Assembly (NCBI RefSeq): GCF_042661465.1
Contig: NZ_JBHSWE010000001.1
Span: forward strand, 2,480,001-2,544,000
Source: Marinobacterium_A aestuariivivens
Lineage (GTDB): Bacteria > Pseudomonadota > Gammaproteobacteria > Pseudomonadales > Balneatricaceae
Reading direction: 5' to 3'
DNA length: 64,000 nt
Shown here: positions 15,363 to 25,106 of the stretch, one piece after another
How the letters are laid out: each line of letters starts with the position of its first letter
Position numbering within the stretch: position 1 is the first letter of the stretch
Notes under the pieces: generated by a model
The model's database searches: none
What the model was told of the DNA's origin: nothing
The model's input: the letters and a program-made list of their open reading frames with translations, nothing else
Position numbers and translations under genes: made by a program

Positions 15363-16234
15363 ATGAGCAATCCCGATCAGATACAGCGCGTGCTGTTCGA
15401 CCAGCTTGATATCCGTGGCGTCCTGACTGGTCTCGAAGAGAGTTACCTCCATGTACTGGAGCGGCACGACTATCCGCCGGTGATCGAGCGTATCCTCGGC
15501 GAGATGCTGGCGGCGGTGAGCCTGCTCAGCTCGACCCTCAAGTTTGAGGGCCGGCTGGTGCTGCAGGCGGCCGGCGAGGGGCTGTGCAGATGCTGATGGC
15601 CGAGTGCAATCACGCCCACGATCTGCGTGCCATCGCCCGCTGCGAGGGCGAGGTGCCCGAACAGGCCGGATTCTCCGAGCTTCTGGGCAAGGGGCGCCTG
15701 GTCATTACCATTGAACCGGAGAACGGTCACCGCTACCAGGGCATCGTGCCGCTGGAGCGCGATACGCTGGCAGGCTGCCTGGAGGATTACTTCGCCCAGT
15801 CCGAGCAGCTGCCGACCCAGGTGCATCTGGCGGCCGACGGCAAACGCGCCGCCGGCTTCCTGCTGCAGGTGATGCCGGCGGCGGGCACCGGCGATGAGGA
15901 CTGGTCGCATATCAGCCAGCTGGCGGCGACCCTGAGTGCCGAAGAGCTGCTGGGTCTGGACAACGAAAAACTGCTGTACCGGCTGTTTCACGAAGAGGTC
16001 TGCCGCCTGTACGAACCACAGACGCTGCGTTTCCACTGCGACTGCAGCCGCGAGCGCAGCGGCAATGCGCTGCAGTTCCTGACCCGGGACGAGCTGCTGG
16101 ATATCGTCGAGAAGGAGGGGGCGGTCGGTGTCAGCTGCCAGTTCTGCAACCAGCATTACAGCTTCGACGAAGCCGATATCCGGACCATGTTTTCCGACTC
16201 CGCCAATGTGCCCCAGTCGGACCGGCTGCACTGA
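15363..16234 (+). CDS. hslO: Redox-regulated chaperone Hsp33, one apparent frameshift
   Basis: Holdase chaperone switched on by oxidation in the cytoplasm. The first part (FDQLDIRGVLTGLEESY) breaks near 15583 in GAGGGGCTGTGCAG; one extra G restores VQMLMAECNHAHDLRAIAR and the rest. The C-terminal zinc switch is complete: CDC in HCDCSRERS and CQFC in SCQFCNQHY. The full product would be about 290 residues, the expected length. It lies 78 bases after hslR, probably co-transcribed, and is followed by pckA. Confidence 0.9.
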
Positions 16235-16414
16235 CGAAAGCGCTCCCTGCGCATGGCGTTCTGTCGCGAAAGCTGTACATGGTCACATTGTTATTTTTTG
16301 TGCAATAATACGCCTCCCCAAAATAAGCACTATAACGCGAATGGGGCGCGCACTAGGGTCTTTCATCTGCAAGACAGGTAACGTTATTGGCGCCTATGCC
16401 AAGGGAATCCAGTA

Positions 16415-17962
16415 ATGACCAAAGAAACTGAGAATACCGTACACATCAACCTGACCCGGGCGGAGCTGGTTGAACAGGCCATCGCGCGCGGGGAGGGCCA
16501 GCTGGCCGATACCGGCGCACTGGTCGTGACCACCGGCAAGCGCACCGGACGCTCGCCGATGGACCGCTTTATCGTCAAGGAACCCAGCACCGCCGATGAG
16601 ATCGACTGGGGCAACATCAACCGTCCGTTCGACGCGGACAAGTTCGATGCGCTCTGGGAGCGGGTTGAAGCCTATCTGGCGGAACAGGAACACTATGTGT
16701 CCAACGTTCATGTCGGTGCGGATCACAACCATTATCTGCCGGTCAAGATGACCACCGAGACTGCCTGGCAGAACCTCTTTGGTCTTAACCTCTTCATTCG
16801 TCCCCACGAGTTCAACCCGAAGGGCAAGGAAGAGTGGCAGATCCTCAATGTCGCCGGTTTCAAGTGCGATCCGGAACGCGACGGCACCAACACCGATGGC
16901 TGCGTCATCCTGAACTTCGCCAAGCGCCGCGTGCTGATCGCCGGCATGCGCTACGCCGGGGAAATGAAGAAGGCCATGTTCTCGGTACAGAATTTCCTGC
17001 TGCCCGAGAAGGACGTTCTGCCGATGCACTGCTCCGCCAATATCGGCGAAGACGGCAGCACCACCCTGTTCTTCGGCCTCTCCGGTACCGGCAAGACCAC
17101 CCTGTCCGCCGATCCCGAGCGTTACCTGATCGGTGACGACGAGCATGGCTGGGGCAAGGGTGTGGTCTTCAATATCGAAGGCGGCTGCTATGCCAAGACC
17201 ATCAATCTGAGCAAGAAGAACGAGCCGATCATCTGGGACGCCATCCGTTTCGGCTCAATCGTCGAGAACGTGGTGCTGGACGAGAAGCGCCGTGCCAACT
17301 ACAACGATGTGTCCCTGACCGAAAACGGTCGTTGCGCCTATCCGCTGGAGCACGTCGAAAAACGCTCTGCGACCAATATGGGCGACGAGCCGGATGCCAT
17401 CATCTTCCTGACCTGCGACCTCACCGGCGTACTGCCGCCGGTGTCGATCCTGAGCAAGGAAGCGGCGGCCTATCACTTCCTGTCCGGTTACACCGCGCTG
17501 GTCGGCTCCACTGAAGTGGGTGCCGGTCCCGGCATCAAGTCGACCTTCTCGACCTGCTTCGGCGCACCTTTCTTCCCGCGTCCGGCACGGGTCTACGCCG
17601 ATCTGCTGATCAAGCGTATCGAAGAGTTCGGTTCCCGGGTCTACCTGGTCAACACCGGCTGGACCGGTGGCTCCTATGGCAGCGGCGAACGCTTCAGCAT
17701 TCCCACCACCCGTTCGATCATCTCGGCGATCCAGAGCGGTGCCCTGGGCAAGGTCGACACCGAGCAGCTCGAAGGTCTGAACCTGGAAGTGCCGAAGTCG
17801 GTACCGGGCGTTGATGCGAAACTGCTCAACCCGCGTGAAACCTGGGCCGACAAGAGCGCCTATGACGCTGCGGCGAAGGACCTGATTGGCCAGTTCGTCG
17901 AGAACTTCAAGAAGTTCGACGGCGTTGCCGACAGCATCGTGGCGGCCGGTCCGAAGCAGTAA
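16415..17962 (+). CDS. pckA: Phosphoenolpyruvate carboxykinase (ATP)
   Basis: Converts oxaloacetate and ATP to phosphoenolpyruvate, the first step of gluconeogenesis from acids such as those taken up by dctPQM. The 515-residue protein carries the kinase-1a loop GLSGTGKTTLSAD, the metal and substrate segment YAGEMKKAMFS, NFLLPEKDVLPMHCSANIG, and RVYLVNTGWTGG. Length matches the ATP-dependent family. AAGGGA lies about 11 bases before ATG. The 180-base upstream gap contains an AT-rich stretch (16288-16312), but no promoter could be fixed with confidence. A clear terminator follows. Confidence 0.96.
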   Translation: MTKETENTVHINLTRAELVEQAIARGEGQLADTGALVVTTGKRTGRSPMDRFIVKEPSTADEIDWGNINRPFDADKFDALWERVEAYLAEQEHYVSNVHVGADHNHYLPVKMTTETAWQNLFGLNLFIRPHEFNPKGKEEWQILNVAGFKCDPERDGTNTDGCVILNFAKRRVLIAGMRYAGEMKKAMFSVQNFLLPEKDVLPMHCSANIGEDGSTTLFFGLSGTGKTTLSADPERYLIGDDEHGWGKGVVFNIEGGCYAKTINLSKKNEPIIWDAIRFGSIVENVVLDEKRRANYNDVSLTENGRCAYPLEHVEKRSATNMGDEPDAIIFLTCDLTGVLPPVSILSKEAAAYHFLSGYTALVGSTEVGAGPGIKSTFSTCFGAPFFPRPARVYADLLIKRIEEFGSRVYLVNTGWTGGSYGSGERFSIPTTRSIISAIQSGALGKVDTEQLEGLNLEVPKSVPGVDAKLLNPRETWADKSAYDAAAKDLIGQFVENFKKFDGVADSIVAAGPKQ

Positions 17963-17985
17963 CGCTTCAAGCGCATTTCAGGCGG

Positions 17986-18022
17986 AAAAATCCCGCAGTG
18001 GCATTGGCCGCTGCGGGATTTT
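17986..18022 (+). terminator. Terminator of pckA
   Basis: AAATCCCGCAGTGGC, loop ATTG, GCCGCTGCGGGATTT with A- and T-rich flanks. The stem is 15 pairs long and could serve both strands, since ppx converges here. Confidence 0.92.
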
Positions 18023-18028
18023 GTATAT

Positions 18029-18069
18029 GTAGGGTGGAATTCGTCCCTTCGGTCCTTATTCCACCCTAC
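18029..18069. repeat. Short palindromic repeat, GTAGGGTGGAAT family
   Basis: GTAGGGTGGAAT at the left and ATTCCACCCTAC at the right enclose a 17-base centre. The right arm supplies the TAG stop codon of ppx (18066-18068). Confidence 0.88.
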
Positions 18070-19597
18070 GCCACCTGCAGCTTCAGGCCGAACGCCTTCA
18101 GGTATTCGGCTTCCTGCTCCAGGTCGGCCTTGGTCAGCGGGTGCTGCTCGAGCCAGCCGCGGGGGAAGCTCAGGTAGAGCCGTTTCGAGGCGTACTCGAG
18201 GCGGAACTCCGGCAGTCGGGCGCGGCTGCGATTTCTGTGCAGCAGGGCGGCCAGACGCAGCAGTACGGCCAGCCGGCGACATGTTTCCTGCTTGGTCTTG
18301 GGCAGCAGCTTGAACTCCTCTTTCGGAATCTTGCGGCGGTGACTGCGCACCAGCAGGGCCAGCTGCTGCTTGTCGAGATTGGTGAAGCCGGAAATGTCGG
18401 AGTTCTGCAGCAGGTAGGCGCTGTGCTTGTGATACTGGGAGTGGGAGAGGGACAGGCCTATCTCGTGGGTTTCGGCGGCCCAGCGCAGCATCTGACGATG
18501 ATGGGGCTGGTCCAGTTTCCAGGCCTGCTCAAGCTGGTCCAGAGCCTGCAGTGCCGTGCGCTCGACGCGTTCGGCCTGCTGCCGGTCGACATGGTAACGA
18601 CGTGTCAGGGCTTCGAGGCTGTGCTCGCGAATATCCTCCCGATGCAGCCGGCCGACCATCTCGTGCAGCAGGCCTTCGCGCAGTGCGCCGTCGGAATACC
18701 CCATCTCGTGAATGCCCAGGAGTCAAAGGCGGCGCAGAGGATGGCCAGTCCCGCCGGGAGCACGGCGCGGCGCTCCGGTTTGACCTCGGTGATCTCGTCG
18801 ACATGGCGATAGGCGAGGATGCGCAGGCGCAGCTTCTGCAGCGCCTGGGCGCTGATCGCTTCCTCGCTGAAGCCCAGCGTAACGCAGGCGTTGCGAATCG
18901 CCTTGATGGTGCCCGACGAGCCGACGCAACTGGACCAGCCGCTGCGCCGGTAGCTTTTCTGTATCGACAGCAGCTCGCGCAGAGCCGCATAGGTCGCTTT
19001 CTGGAAGGCGCTGTCGCTGATGACGCCGTCGGCAAAGTAGCGCTGGGTAAAGCTGACGCAACCCATTTCGAGGCTTTCGAGCTCGCGCGGCTCGATCTGT
19101 CGGCCGATGATGAATTCGGTGCTGCCGCCGCCGATGTCGATGACCAGGCGCTGACCGTCGATCGGCGGTAGCGACTGGGATACCCCGAGGTAGATCAGGC
19201 GCGCTTCCTCGCGGCCGGAAATGACCTCCAGCGGTGTGTTCAGCACCTCTTCGGCCCGCTCGAGAAACTCGCGACTGTTGACCGCCTCGCGCAGCGCATT
19301 GGTTCCGACGATGCGGATCGCCTGCCGCGGCAGGTCCCGGACCCGCTGGGCAAAACGCGACAGGCACTCGAGCCCGCGTTGCTGCGCGGCTTCGCTGAGT
19401 CTCTTGTCCTCATCCAGGCCTGCGGCGAGCTGTACCTTTTCGGACATCACGTCCAGTCGCTTGAACTCGCCATCGAGAAGTTGTCCAACCACCATATGAA
19501 AGCTGTTGGAGCCAAGGTCGATCGCTGCCAGTACGGCAGGTTCCTGCTCCGGTGAAGCCTGAGAACGGGCGCTGTTCATCTTGACGGCGTCTTCCAT
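18066..19597 (-). CDS. ppx: Exopolyphosphatase, Ppx/GppA family, one apparent frameshift
   Basis: Releases phosphate from polyphosphate ends, and in this family may also hydrolyse pppGpp. The N-terminal ASKHA fold shows AIDLGSNSFHMVV (phosphate 1), VIDIGGGSTEFI (phosphate 2) and VGSSGTIKAI. Near 18719 the frame breaks after AILCAAFDS; one extra base restores LGIHEMGYSDGALREGLLHEM, which leads into the helical HD-like C-terminal part. The joined product is about 510 residues, the Ppx length. ATG 19597 or ATG 19579 could be the start. It is divergent from trxA. The stop codon lies within a palindromic repeat. Confidence 0.9.
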
Positions 19598-19719
19598 GCC
19601 ATTTTTCTGTGCGCCCTAGGTTAACAGAAAAATCCGCATTTCGTTGGTTGTCGGGGACTAAATCACCGCACGGCCATGCCCGTCTCCGTTGACCGGGTGG
19701 TTGCGGATTGACCAGGGAG

Positions 19720-19747
19720 TTCACTTTTTTGGACGCAGTGGTATCAT
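19720..19747 (+). promoter_or_regulatory. Possible trxA promoter
   Basis: TTCACT (19720-19725) and TATCAT (19742-19747) are separated by 16 bases, about 120 bases upstream of trxA and outside ppx. Moderate match only. Confidence 0.35.
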
Positions 19748-19864
19748 CGTCCTCCAGTTGAAGAGATCGTGGTACTGTTTGCCCGTCTGACGGGGGGATA
19801 CAGACTCTCGATTTCCACAAAAAGCGCTAATCAGAACACCCCGCGTGTTTGGAGAAAGAACCCA

Positions 19865-20191
19865 ATGAGCGAAAACATCGTTAATGTCACCGATGCATCT
19901 TTCGAAGAGGAAGTGCTCAAAGCCGAGAGCGCGGTGCTGGTCGATTACTGGGCTGAGTGGTGCGGCCCCTGCAAGATGATCGCGCCGGTACTGGAAGAGA
20001 TTGCCAAGGATTACGAAGGCAAGCTGAAGGTCTGCAAGCTCAATATCGACGAAAACAACGAAACGCCGCCGAAGTTCGGTATCCGGGGTATTCCGACGCT
20101 GATGCTGTTCAAGGGTGGCAATGTCGAAGCCACCAAGGTCGGTGCGCTTTCCAAGTCCCAGTTGGCCGCCTTCATCGACGCCAATCTCTGA
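19865..20191 (+). CDS. trxA: Thioredoxin 1
   Basis: General cytoplasmic disulfide reductant. The 108-residue product has the active site WCGPCK at about residues 31-36, the buried aspartate in VDYWAEW, and the cis-proline in GIPTLMLF. GGAGAAAG precedes the ATG by eight bases. It stands directly upstream of rho, as in many gammaproteobacteria, and is divergent from ppx. Confidence 0.97.
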   Translation: MSENIVNVTDASFEEEVLKAESAVLVDYWAEWCGPCKMIAPVLEEIAKDYEGKLKVCKLNIDENNETPPKFGIRGIPTLMLFKGGNVEATKVGALSKSQLAAFIDANL

Positions 20192-20409
20192 TTCAGGATC
20201 CGGAGGGAAGGAAACTGACCCTGAACCCCTGGGCATTTTCTTTCCCTCCAGTCTGGACAGCCGCGATTCAAGCCTTTATATTGACTGCGACTGCCGGGTG
20301 CTTGTCGTCCCTCCCTGACAAGCTACGCATCCCGGTGATTAACACCGATTCCTGATTTTCTCCCGTTTTCCACCCTAACCGGTCTTCACGACCCCCTTTT
20401 CCAAAGCAT
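20192..20409 (+). promoter_or_regulatory. trxA-rho intergenic leader with a long inverted repeat
   Basis: This 218-base gap holds GGAGGGAAGGAAA (20202-20214) and TTTCTTTCCCTCC (20237-20249), a 13-pair stem with a 22-base loop directly after trxA. No long T-run follows. The region from 20330 to 20409 is C- and T-rich and lacks stable structure, which is the composition of a Rho loading site. rho genes are commonly autoregulated through their leader; that such control operates here is inference. Confidence 0.5.
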
Positions 20410-21669
20410 ATGAATCTTACCGAGCTGAAAACAAAAAGCGTTCCGGAGCTTCTGGAAATCGCGAAAGACATGGGAATGGACAACCTTGCCCGCTCCCGCA
20501 AACAGGATGTAATCTTCGCTATTCTGAAGCGGCACTCCAAGGGCGGCGAAGATATCTACGGCGACGGCGTTCTGGAAATATTGCAGGACGGCTTCGGTTT
20601 CCTCCGCTCTGCTGACTCCTCATACCTCGCCGGTCCCGACGACATCTACGTTTCTCCCAGCCAGATCCGCCGTTTCAACCTCCGCACTGGCGATACCATT
20701 TCCGGTAAGATTCGACCGCCGAAGGATGGCGAGCGCTATTTTGCGCTGCTGAAAGTCAACGAGATCAATTACGACAAGCCGGAAAACGCGAAGAACAAGA
20801 TCCTGTTCGAGAACCTGACGCCGCTGTTCCCGCAACAGCGCCTGCGCATGGAGATCGGCAACGGCAGCACCGAGGATCTGACCGCCCGCGTTATCGATCT
20901 GGTCTGTCCGATGGGCAAGGGGCAGCGCGCTCTGATCGTGTCGCCGCCGAAAGCGGGCAAGACGCTGATGCTGCAGAACATCGCCAACAGCATCACCCGC
21001 AACAGCCCGGACTGCCATCTGATCGTGCTGCTGATCGACGAACGTCCCGAGGAAGTCACCGAAATGCAGCGCACCGTGCGCGGCGAAGTGGTGGCCTCGA
21101 CGTTTGACGAACCGCCCTCGCGTCATGTCCAGGTCGCGGAAATGGTGCTGGAAAAAGCCAAGCGCCTGACCGAGCACAAGAAGGATGTCGTCATTCTTCT
21201 CGACTCCATCACCCGTCTGGCCCGCGCCTACAATACCGTGATCCCGTCGTCCGGCAAGGTGCTGACCGGTGGTGTCGACGCCCATGCGCTGGAGCGGCCG
21301 AAGCGCTTCTTCGGTGCGGCCCGTAATATCGAGGAAGGCGGAAGCCTGACCATCATCGCCACCGCGCTGGTCGATACCGGTTCGAAGATGGACGAGGTGA
21401 TATACGAGGAATTCAAGGGTACCGGTAACTCCGAGGTGCACCTGGATCGCCGCGTGGCCGAGAAACGCATCTTCCCGGCCATCAACATCCGCCGCTCCGG
21501 CACCCGTCGCGAGGATCTGCTGGCGACCGAGGACGAAATGCAGCGCATGTGGATTCTGCGCCGTCTGCTCGACCCGATGGAAGATACCGCCGCCACCGAG
21601 TTCGTGATCGACAAGCTGAAGGACTTCAAGACCAACAACGAGTTCTTCCTGTCGATGAAGCGCGCCTGA
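20410..21669 (+). CDS. rho: Transcription termination factor Rho
   Basis: Hexameric RNA helicase that ends transcription at Rho-dependent sites. The 419-residue protein has the N-terminal helical and OB domains (DGFGFLR, DIYVSPSQIRRF for RNA binding), the Walker A loop PPKAGKTL at 179-186, Walker B VVILLDSITRLARAYN, and the secondary RNA site with GTGNSEVHLDRR. Length and order of motifs match canonical Rho with no insertion. It starts at ATG 20410; no strong ribosome site is visible. It ends at a good terminator. Confidence 0.98.
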   Translation: MNLTELKTKSVPELLEIAKDMGMDNLARSRKQDVIFAILKRHSKGGEDIYGDGVLEILQDGFGFLRSADSSYLAGPDDIYVSPSQIRRFNLRTGDTISGKIRPPKDGERYFALLKVNEINYDKPENAKNKILFENLTPLFPQQRLRMEIGNGSTEDLTARVIDLVCPMGKGQRALIVSPPKAGKTLMLQNIANSITRNSPDCHLIVLLIDERPEEVTEMQRTVRGEVVASTFDEPPSRHVQVAEMVLEKAKRLTEHKKDVVILLDSITRLARAYNTVIPSSGKVLTGGVDAHALERPKRFFGAARNIEEGGSLTIIATALVDTGSKMDEVIYEEFKGTGNSEVHLDRRVAEKRIFPAINIRRSGTRREDLLATEDEMQRMWILRRLLDPMEDTAATEFVIDKLKDFKTNNEFFLSMKRA

Positions 21670-21687
21670 TTGGTTTGAGCGACAGCG

Positions 21688-21720
21688 AAAAAGGGTAAGC
21701 ATCTGCTTGCCCTTTTTTAT
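21688..21720 (+). terminator. Terminator of rho
   Basis: AAAAGGGTAAGC, loop ATCT, GCTTGCCCTTTTTT. Typical intrinsic terminator 19 bases after the stop. Confidence 0.92.
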
Positions 21721-21776
21721 AAGGCGAGGCGCCTAACACGTGGCAGGTGACGTCCAGCCGGTAATCCGATTCGTTC

Positions 21777-21811
21777 CGTAACCCGTAACCCGTAACCCGT
21801 AACCCGTAACC
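21777..21811. repeat. Heptamer tandem repeat CGTAACC x5
   Basis: Five perfect copies of CGTAACC lie just upstream of ubiD, with a nearby GGCAGGTGACG. It belongs to the same class of simple repeats seen at 5667 and 33940. Confidence 0.92.
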
Positions 21812-21842
21812 GGAAATGCCGCAGGGCGGCGTGCCAACATCT

Positions 21843-23325
21843 ATGTCCTCACCGAAATACAAGGATCTACGCGACTTTATCGCCATGCTGGAAGCGCGTG
21901 GCGAACTCAAGCGCATCAAGCAGCCGATCGACCCGAAACTCGAGATGACCGAGATCTGCGACCGCACGCTGCGTGCCGCAGGTCCCGCACTGCTGTTCGA
22001 GAACCCCAGGGCTATGACCATCCGGTACTGGCCAACCTGTTCGGCACCCCGGAGAGGGTGGCGCTCGGGATGGGCGAGGAATCGGTCGCGGCACTGCGTG
22101 ACGTCGGTAAACTGCTGGCTCAGCTGAAGGAACCGGAACCGCCGCGCGGCATGAAAGACGCCTGGGAGAAGCTGCCGATCTTCCGGCAGGTGCTGAACAT
22201 GGGGCCGAAGGTGGTGAAATCCGCGCCCTGCCAGACCCATGTGATCGAAGGGCAGGATGTCGATCTCTACAAGCTGCCGATCCAGACCTGCTGGCCCGGC
22301 GATGCGGGGCCGCTGGTGACCTGGCCGCTGGTGATCACGCGCGGGCCGAGCAAGCCGCGTCAGAACCTCGGCATCTACCGCCAGCAGCTGGTCGGGCGCA
22401 ACAAGCTGATCATGCGCTGGCTGGCCCATCGCGGCGGCGCGCTGGATTTTCGCGAGTGGAAGGAACAGCATCCGGGCGAGCCCTTCCCCGTTGCGGTGGC
22501 ACTGGGCGCAGACCCCGCCACCATACTCGGCGCCGTGACACCGGTACCCGATACGCTGTCGGAATATGCCTTCGCCGGACTGCTGCGCGGGGGCAAGACC
22601 GAAGTGGTGAAGTGCCTGGGGAGCGACCTGCAGGTGCCGGCCAGCGCCGAGTTCATCCTCGAGGGCCATATCCATCCCGACGAGATGGCTGACGAGGGCC
22701 CTTCGGCGACCATACCGGCTACTATAATGAAGTGGACCGCTTTCCGGTCTTTACCGTCGAGCGAATTACCCACCGCAACCGGCCGATCTATCACAGCACC
22801 TATACCGGCCGGCCGCCGGACGAGCCCGCCATTCTTGGCGTGGCGCTGAACGAGGTGTTTGTGCCGATCCTGCAGAAGCAGTTCCCGGAGATTGTCGACT
22901 TCTATCTGCCACCGGAAGGCTGCTCCTACCGCATGGCCGTGGTGACGATGAAAAAGCAGTATCCGGGGCATGCCAAGCGGGTGATGCTCGGGGTCTGGTC
23001 TTTCCTGCGCCAGTTCATGTACACCAAGTTCGTGATTGTCTGCGACGATGACGTCAATGCACGGGACTGGAACGACGTGATCTGGGCGATCACGACCCGG
23101 ATGGACCCTCAGCGCGATACGGTGATGATCGACAATACGCCGATCGACTATCTCGACTTCGCATCGCCGGTCTCGGGGCTCGGTTCCAAGATGGGCATGG
23201 ACGCGACCAATAAGTGGCCGGGCGAGACCAGCCGCGAGTGGGGCGTGCCGATCCAGATGGACGACGAGGTCAAGGCCCGTGTCGACGAGATCTGGGATAG
23301 CCTTGGCATCCTCGATGACCGCTGA
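21843..23325 (+). CDS. ubiD: 3-octaprenyl-4-hydroxybenzoate decarboxylase UbiD, two apparent frameshifts
   Basis: Prenylated-FMN-dependent decarboxylase of ubiquinone synthesis. Three consecutive frames together give one full UbiD of about 494 residues. The first runs to LLFENP (break near 22011), the second covers NLFGTPERVALGMGEE to DEMADEGP (break near 22701), and the third runs from FGDHTGYYNEVDRFPVF to the stop. Conserved blocks include NLGIYRQQLVGRNKLIMRWL, GADPATILGAVTPVPDTLSEY and YTGRPPDEPA. Each break needs one added base. The gene overlaps the following reductase by 11 bases, matching the ubiD-fre order of enterobacteria. Sequence error is the likeliest cause of both breaks. Confidence 0.92.
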
Positions 23326-24361
23326 GTCCCGGCGCATCCGGCTCGACGACCGAGGGCTTGAGGTCGAGGCACTGCCGGGCGAGACGCTGCTGGAGGCGCT
23401 GGAGCGTGAAGGCTTGCGCATGCGCCGCAGCTGTCGCAACGGCGTATGCGAGATCTGTGAAATCAGTCTGCTGCAGGGGCAGTTGCAACAGCGCTATCCG
23501 CAGCGGCTGCTCGACGGCGATCCGTGCAAGCCGTCGCTGGCACTGGCCTGCACCAGCGTGCCGCTGACCGATATAAGTGTAAAGATTAAGGGATTGAAGC
23601 TCCCTGGAGAGGTAGCCGTGAAAAAACTGAACTGCGATATCGCCTCGGTCGAGGTGCTTAACCGGGATGTGTACCGCGTTCGCCTGCACCTGCCCGCCAC
23701 CGCATCCCAGGCGATGACATTCCATGCCGGACAGTATCTGGATATCTGCCTGCCGAACGGCCGCAAGGCTTCCTTTTCGATCGCCTCGGCGCCGGATCAG
23801 GGGCGTGATGTCGAACTGCATATCCGTCTGATGCCGGACAGCGAGATGTCCCGTGCGGTGCTGGATTACCTGCAGCAGAACGAAAGGGTCGACATCGAAG
23901 CCCCCAAGGGCGGTTGCTGGCTCGATGCCCGTAGCGTTACGCCCGGCAGCCGGCTGGTGTTCGCCGCGGCCAGTACCGGCTTTTCCCAGATCAAGAGCAT
24001 GGTCGAGCACCTGCTCGCCAATCAGGTGATGAACCCGATCCGTATCTACTGGGGAGCCCGCAACGCCCAGGATCTCTATCACCTGGCATTGCCGGAACAG
24101 TGGGCGCGGGAGCACGCCAACGTGCATTTCGTACCGGTGGTCAGCGAGCCGGAACTCTGTCCGGACTGGATCGGCCGTTTCGGCACGCTGCCCCAGGCCA
24201 TCCTCGAGGACCTGGACCACTTCGAGGATACCCATATCTATGCCAGCGGTTCGCCGGCCATGGTCTATGCACTGCTGGATGCCTGCGAAGCCCATGGCAT
24301 GCAGGAGTCGCAACTCCATTCCGATGTTTTCGCCTACGCCCCGCGCCCGGCGAAGCAATAA
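23315..24361 (+). CDS. Ferredoxin-linked NAD(P)H-flavin reductase
   Basis: Two-part electron-transfer protein of 348 residues. Residues 1-90 form a plant-type [2Fe-2S] domain with SCRNGVCEIC (C-x4-C-x2-C) and a last cysteine in LALACTSV. Residues 105-348 form a Fre-like reductase: an FAD-binding barrel with KASFSIAS in place of the usual RxYS motif, then a nucleotide-binding half with AASTGFSQIKSM and YASGSPAMVYALLDAC. It follows ubiD with an 11-base overlap. Enterobacterial Fre lacks the iron-sulfur part; the fused form is common in marine and pseudomonad relatives. It may supply reduced flavin for the UbiX/UbiD step, which is inference. Confidence 0.88.
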   Translation: MTAESRRIRLDDRGLEVEALPGETLLEALEREGLRMRRSCRNGVCEICEISLLQGQLQQRYPQRLLDGDPCKPSLALACTSVPLTDISVKIKGLKLPGEVAVKKLNCDIASVEVLNRDVYRVRLHLPATASQAMTFHAGQYLDICLPNGRKASFSIASAPDQGRDVELHIRLMPDSEMSRAVLDYLQQNERVDIEAPKGGCWLDARSVTPGSRLVFAAASTGFSQIKSMVEHLLANQVMNPIRIYWGARNAQDLYHLALPEQWAREHANVHFVPVVSEPELCPDWIGRFGTLPQAILEDLDHFEDTHIYASGSPAMVYALLDACEAHGMQESQLHSDVFAYAPRPAKQ

Positions 24362-24404
24362 TCGGAAGTGGCAATGGTTTCCGCCATCCCCGGCGGTACA
24401 TGAA

Positions 24405-24430
24405 CGGAAGCCGCCCATGGGCGGCTTCCG
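24405..24430 (+). terminator. Strong hairpin after the flavin reductase
   Basis: CGGAAGCCGCCC and GGGCGGCTTCCG form a 12-base inverted repeat separated by AT, 44 bases after the stop. The following GTGTTT is a weak T-tract, so termination is likely but not certain. Confidence 0.65.
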
Positions 24431-24499
24431 TGTGTTTGGCGGCAATGTCCGGGGCCTGAATGTCAGGCGGGTCGGCAGCGGTGACAGGGTTTCCTGGCG

Positions 24500-24733
24500 T
24501 TACTGCAACAGTCGCAGAATCTGGTCCTTGAGCTGCACCCGGCGCAACTTCATCTGTTCGTAGTTTTCATCGGTGGTAGGGACATTGCGCATCTCGAGAC
24601 CGCGCACGCTGTGATCCAGCTTGTGATATTCGCTGGCAAGTCTGGCGAAGGTCGCATCTTCCTGTTTCAGCTGCCGGATGCGGTCGGCATACTGCGGAAA
24701 GTCTTGGTAAAGGCTGTGGTTTAGGTCGGACAT
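24500..24733 (-). CDS. YdcH/DUF465 family small protein
   Basis: A 77-residue, charged, helical protein. It has the DUF465 pattern: an N-terminal part with FPQYADRIRQLKQEDATFARLASEYHKLDHSVRGLE and a C-terminal KLRRVQLKDQI segment, predicted to form a helical hairpin. GGAGTG precedes ATG 24733 by nine bases; longer frames upstream are made of intergenic repeat and are not used. The molecular role of the family is not established. It converges on the reductase gene. Confidence 0.85.
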   Translation of the reverse strand: MSDLNHSLYQDFPQYADRIRQLKQEDATFARLASEYHKLDHSVRGLEMRNVPTTDENYEQMKLRRVQLKDQILRLLQ

Positions 24734-24742
24734 AAAGCGCAC

Positions 24743-25106
24743 TCCATCGGTTGGCCCGGTCAGTGCCGTCGGGACAAAACTCCCTGTAGTTAAGTCTAGG
24801 CCATGGATGGCCTGTGAGCAGGCTTTTTGCAACAAGACGGCAGGAGCAATTTTCTGCCTAGGCCATGGATGGCGGAAGGCCGCCCCGCGGAAGGCCTTCC
24901 TGCCTGTGGTCAGGCTTTTCATGACGGAATGGCAGGGAGCCGTTTTCTGCCGGCGTCGTTAGCGGCTTGCGAGGGCGCATCTCAAATAATGGTTCGGTCT
25001 ATCCCTTAGAACATAATCGTCTTTGAGCGTCGACAGGCTCCGGTTGCCGGTACCCTAAGCTATAGCTATCGCCAGCACGCTTCCCGTCGAGGCGGGGGAC
25101 AGGACC
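24743..25106. other. Intergenic region with two copies of the GGCCATGGATGGC repeat
   Basis: No gene is seen in these 364 bases. TAGGCCATGGATGG occurs at 24797 and again at 24859, each linked to a GCAGGAGCAATTTTCTGCC-type motif (24839-24857, with a degraded copy near 24932). A paired GGAAGGCC/GGCCTTCC lies at 24874-24900. The last 100 bases before the EF-G gene contain AACATAATCG (25009-25018), a possible minus-10 region of low strength. Confidence 0.7.

Noticed and set aside
24734..24922. N-terminal extension of the YdcH-like gene
   Set aside because: The extra codons are a translation of the GGCCATGGATGGC repeat; ATG 24733 has its own ribosome site and matches the family start.
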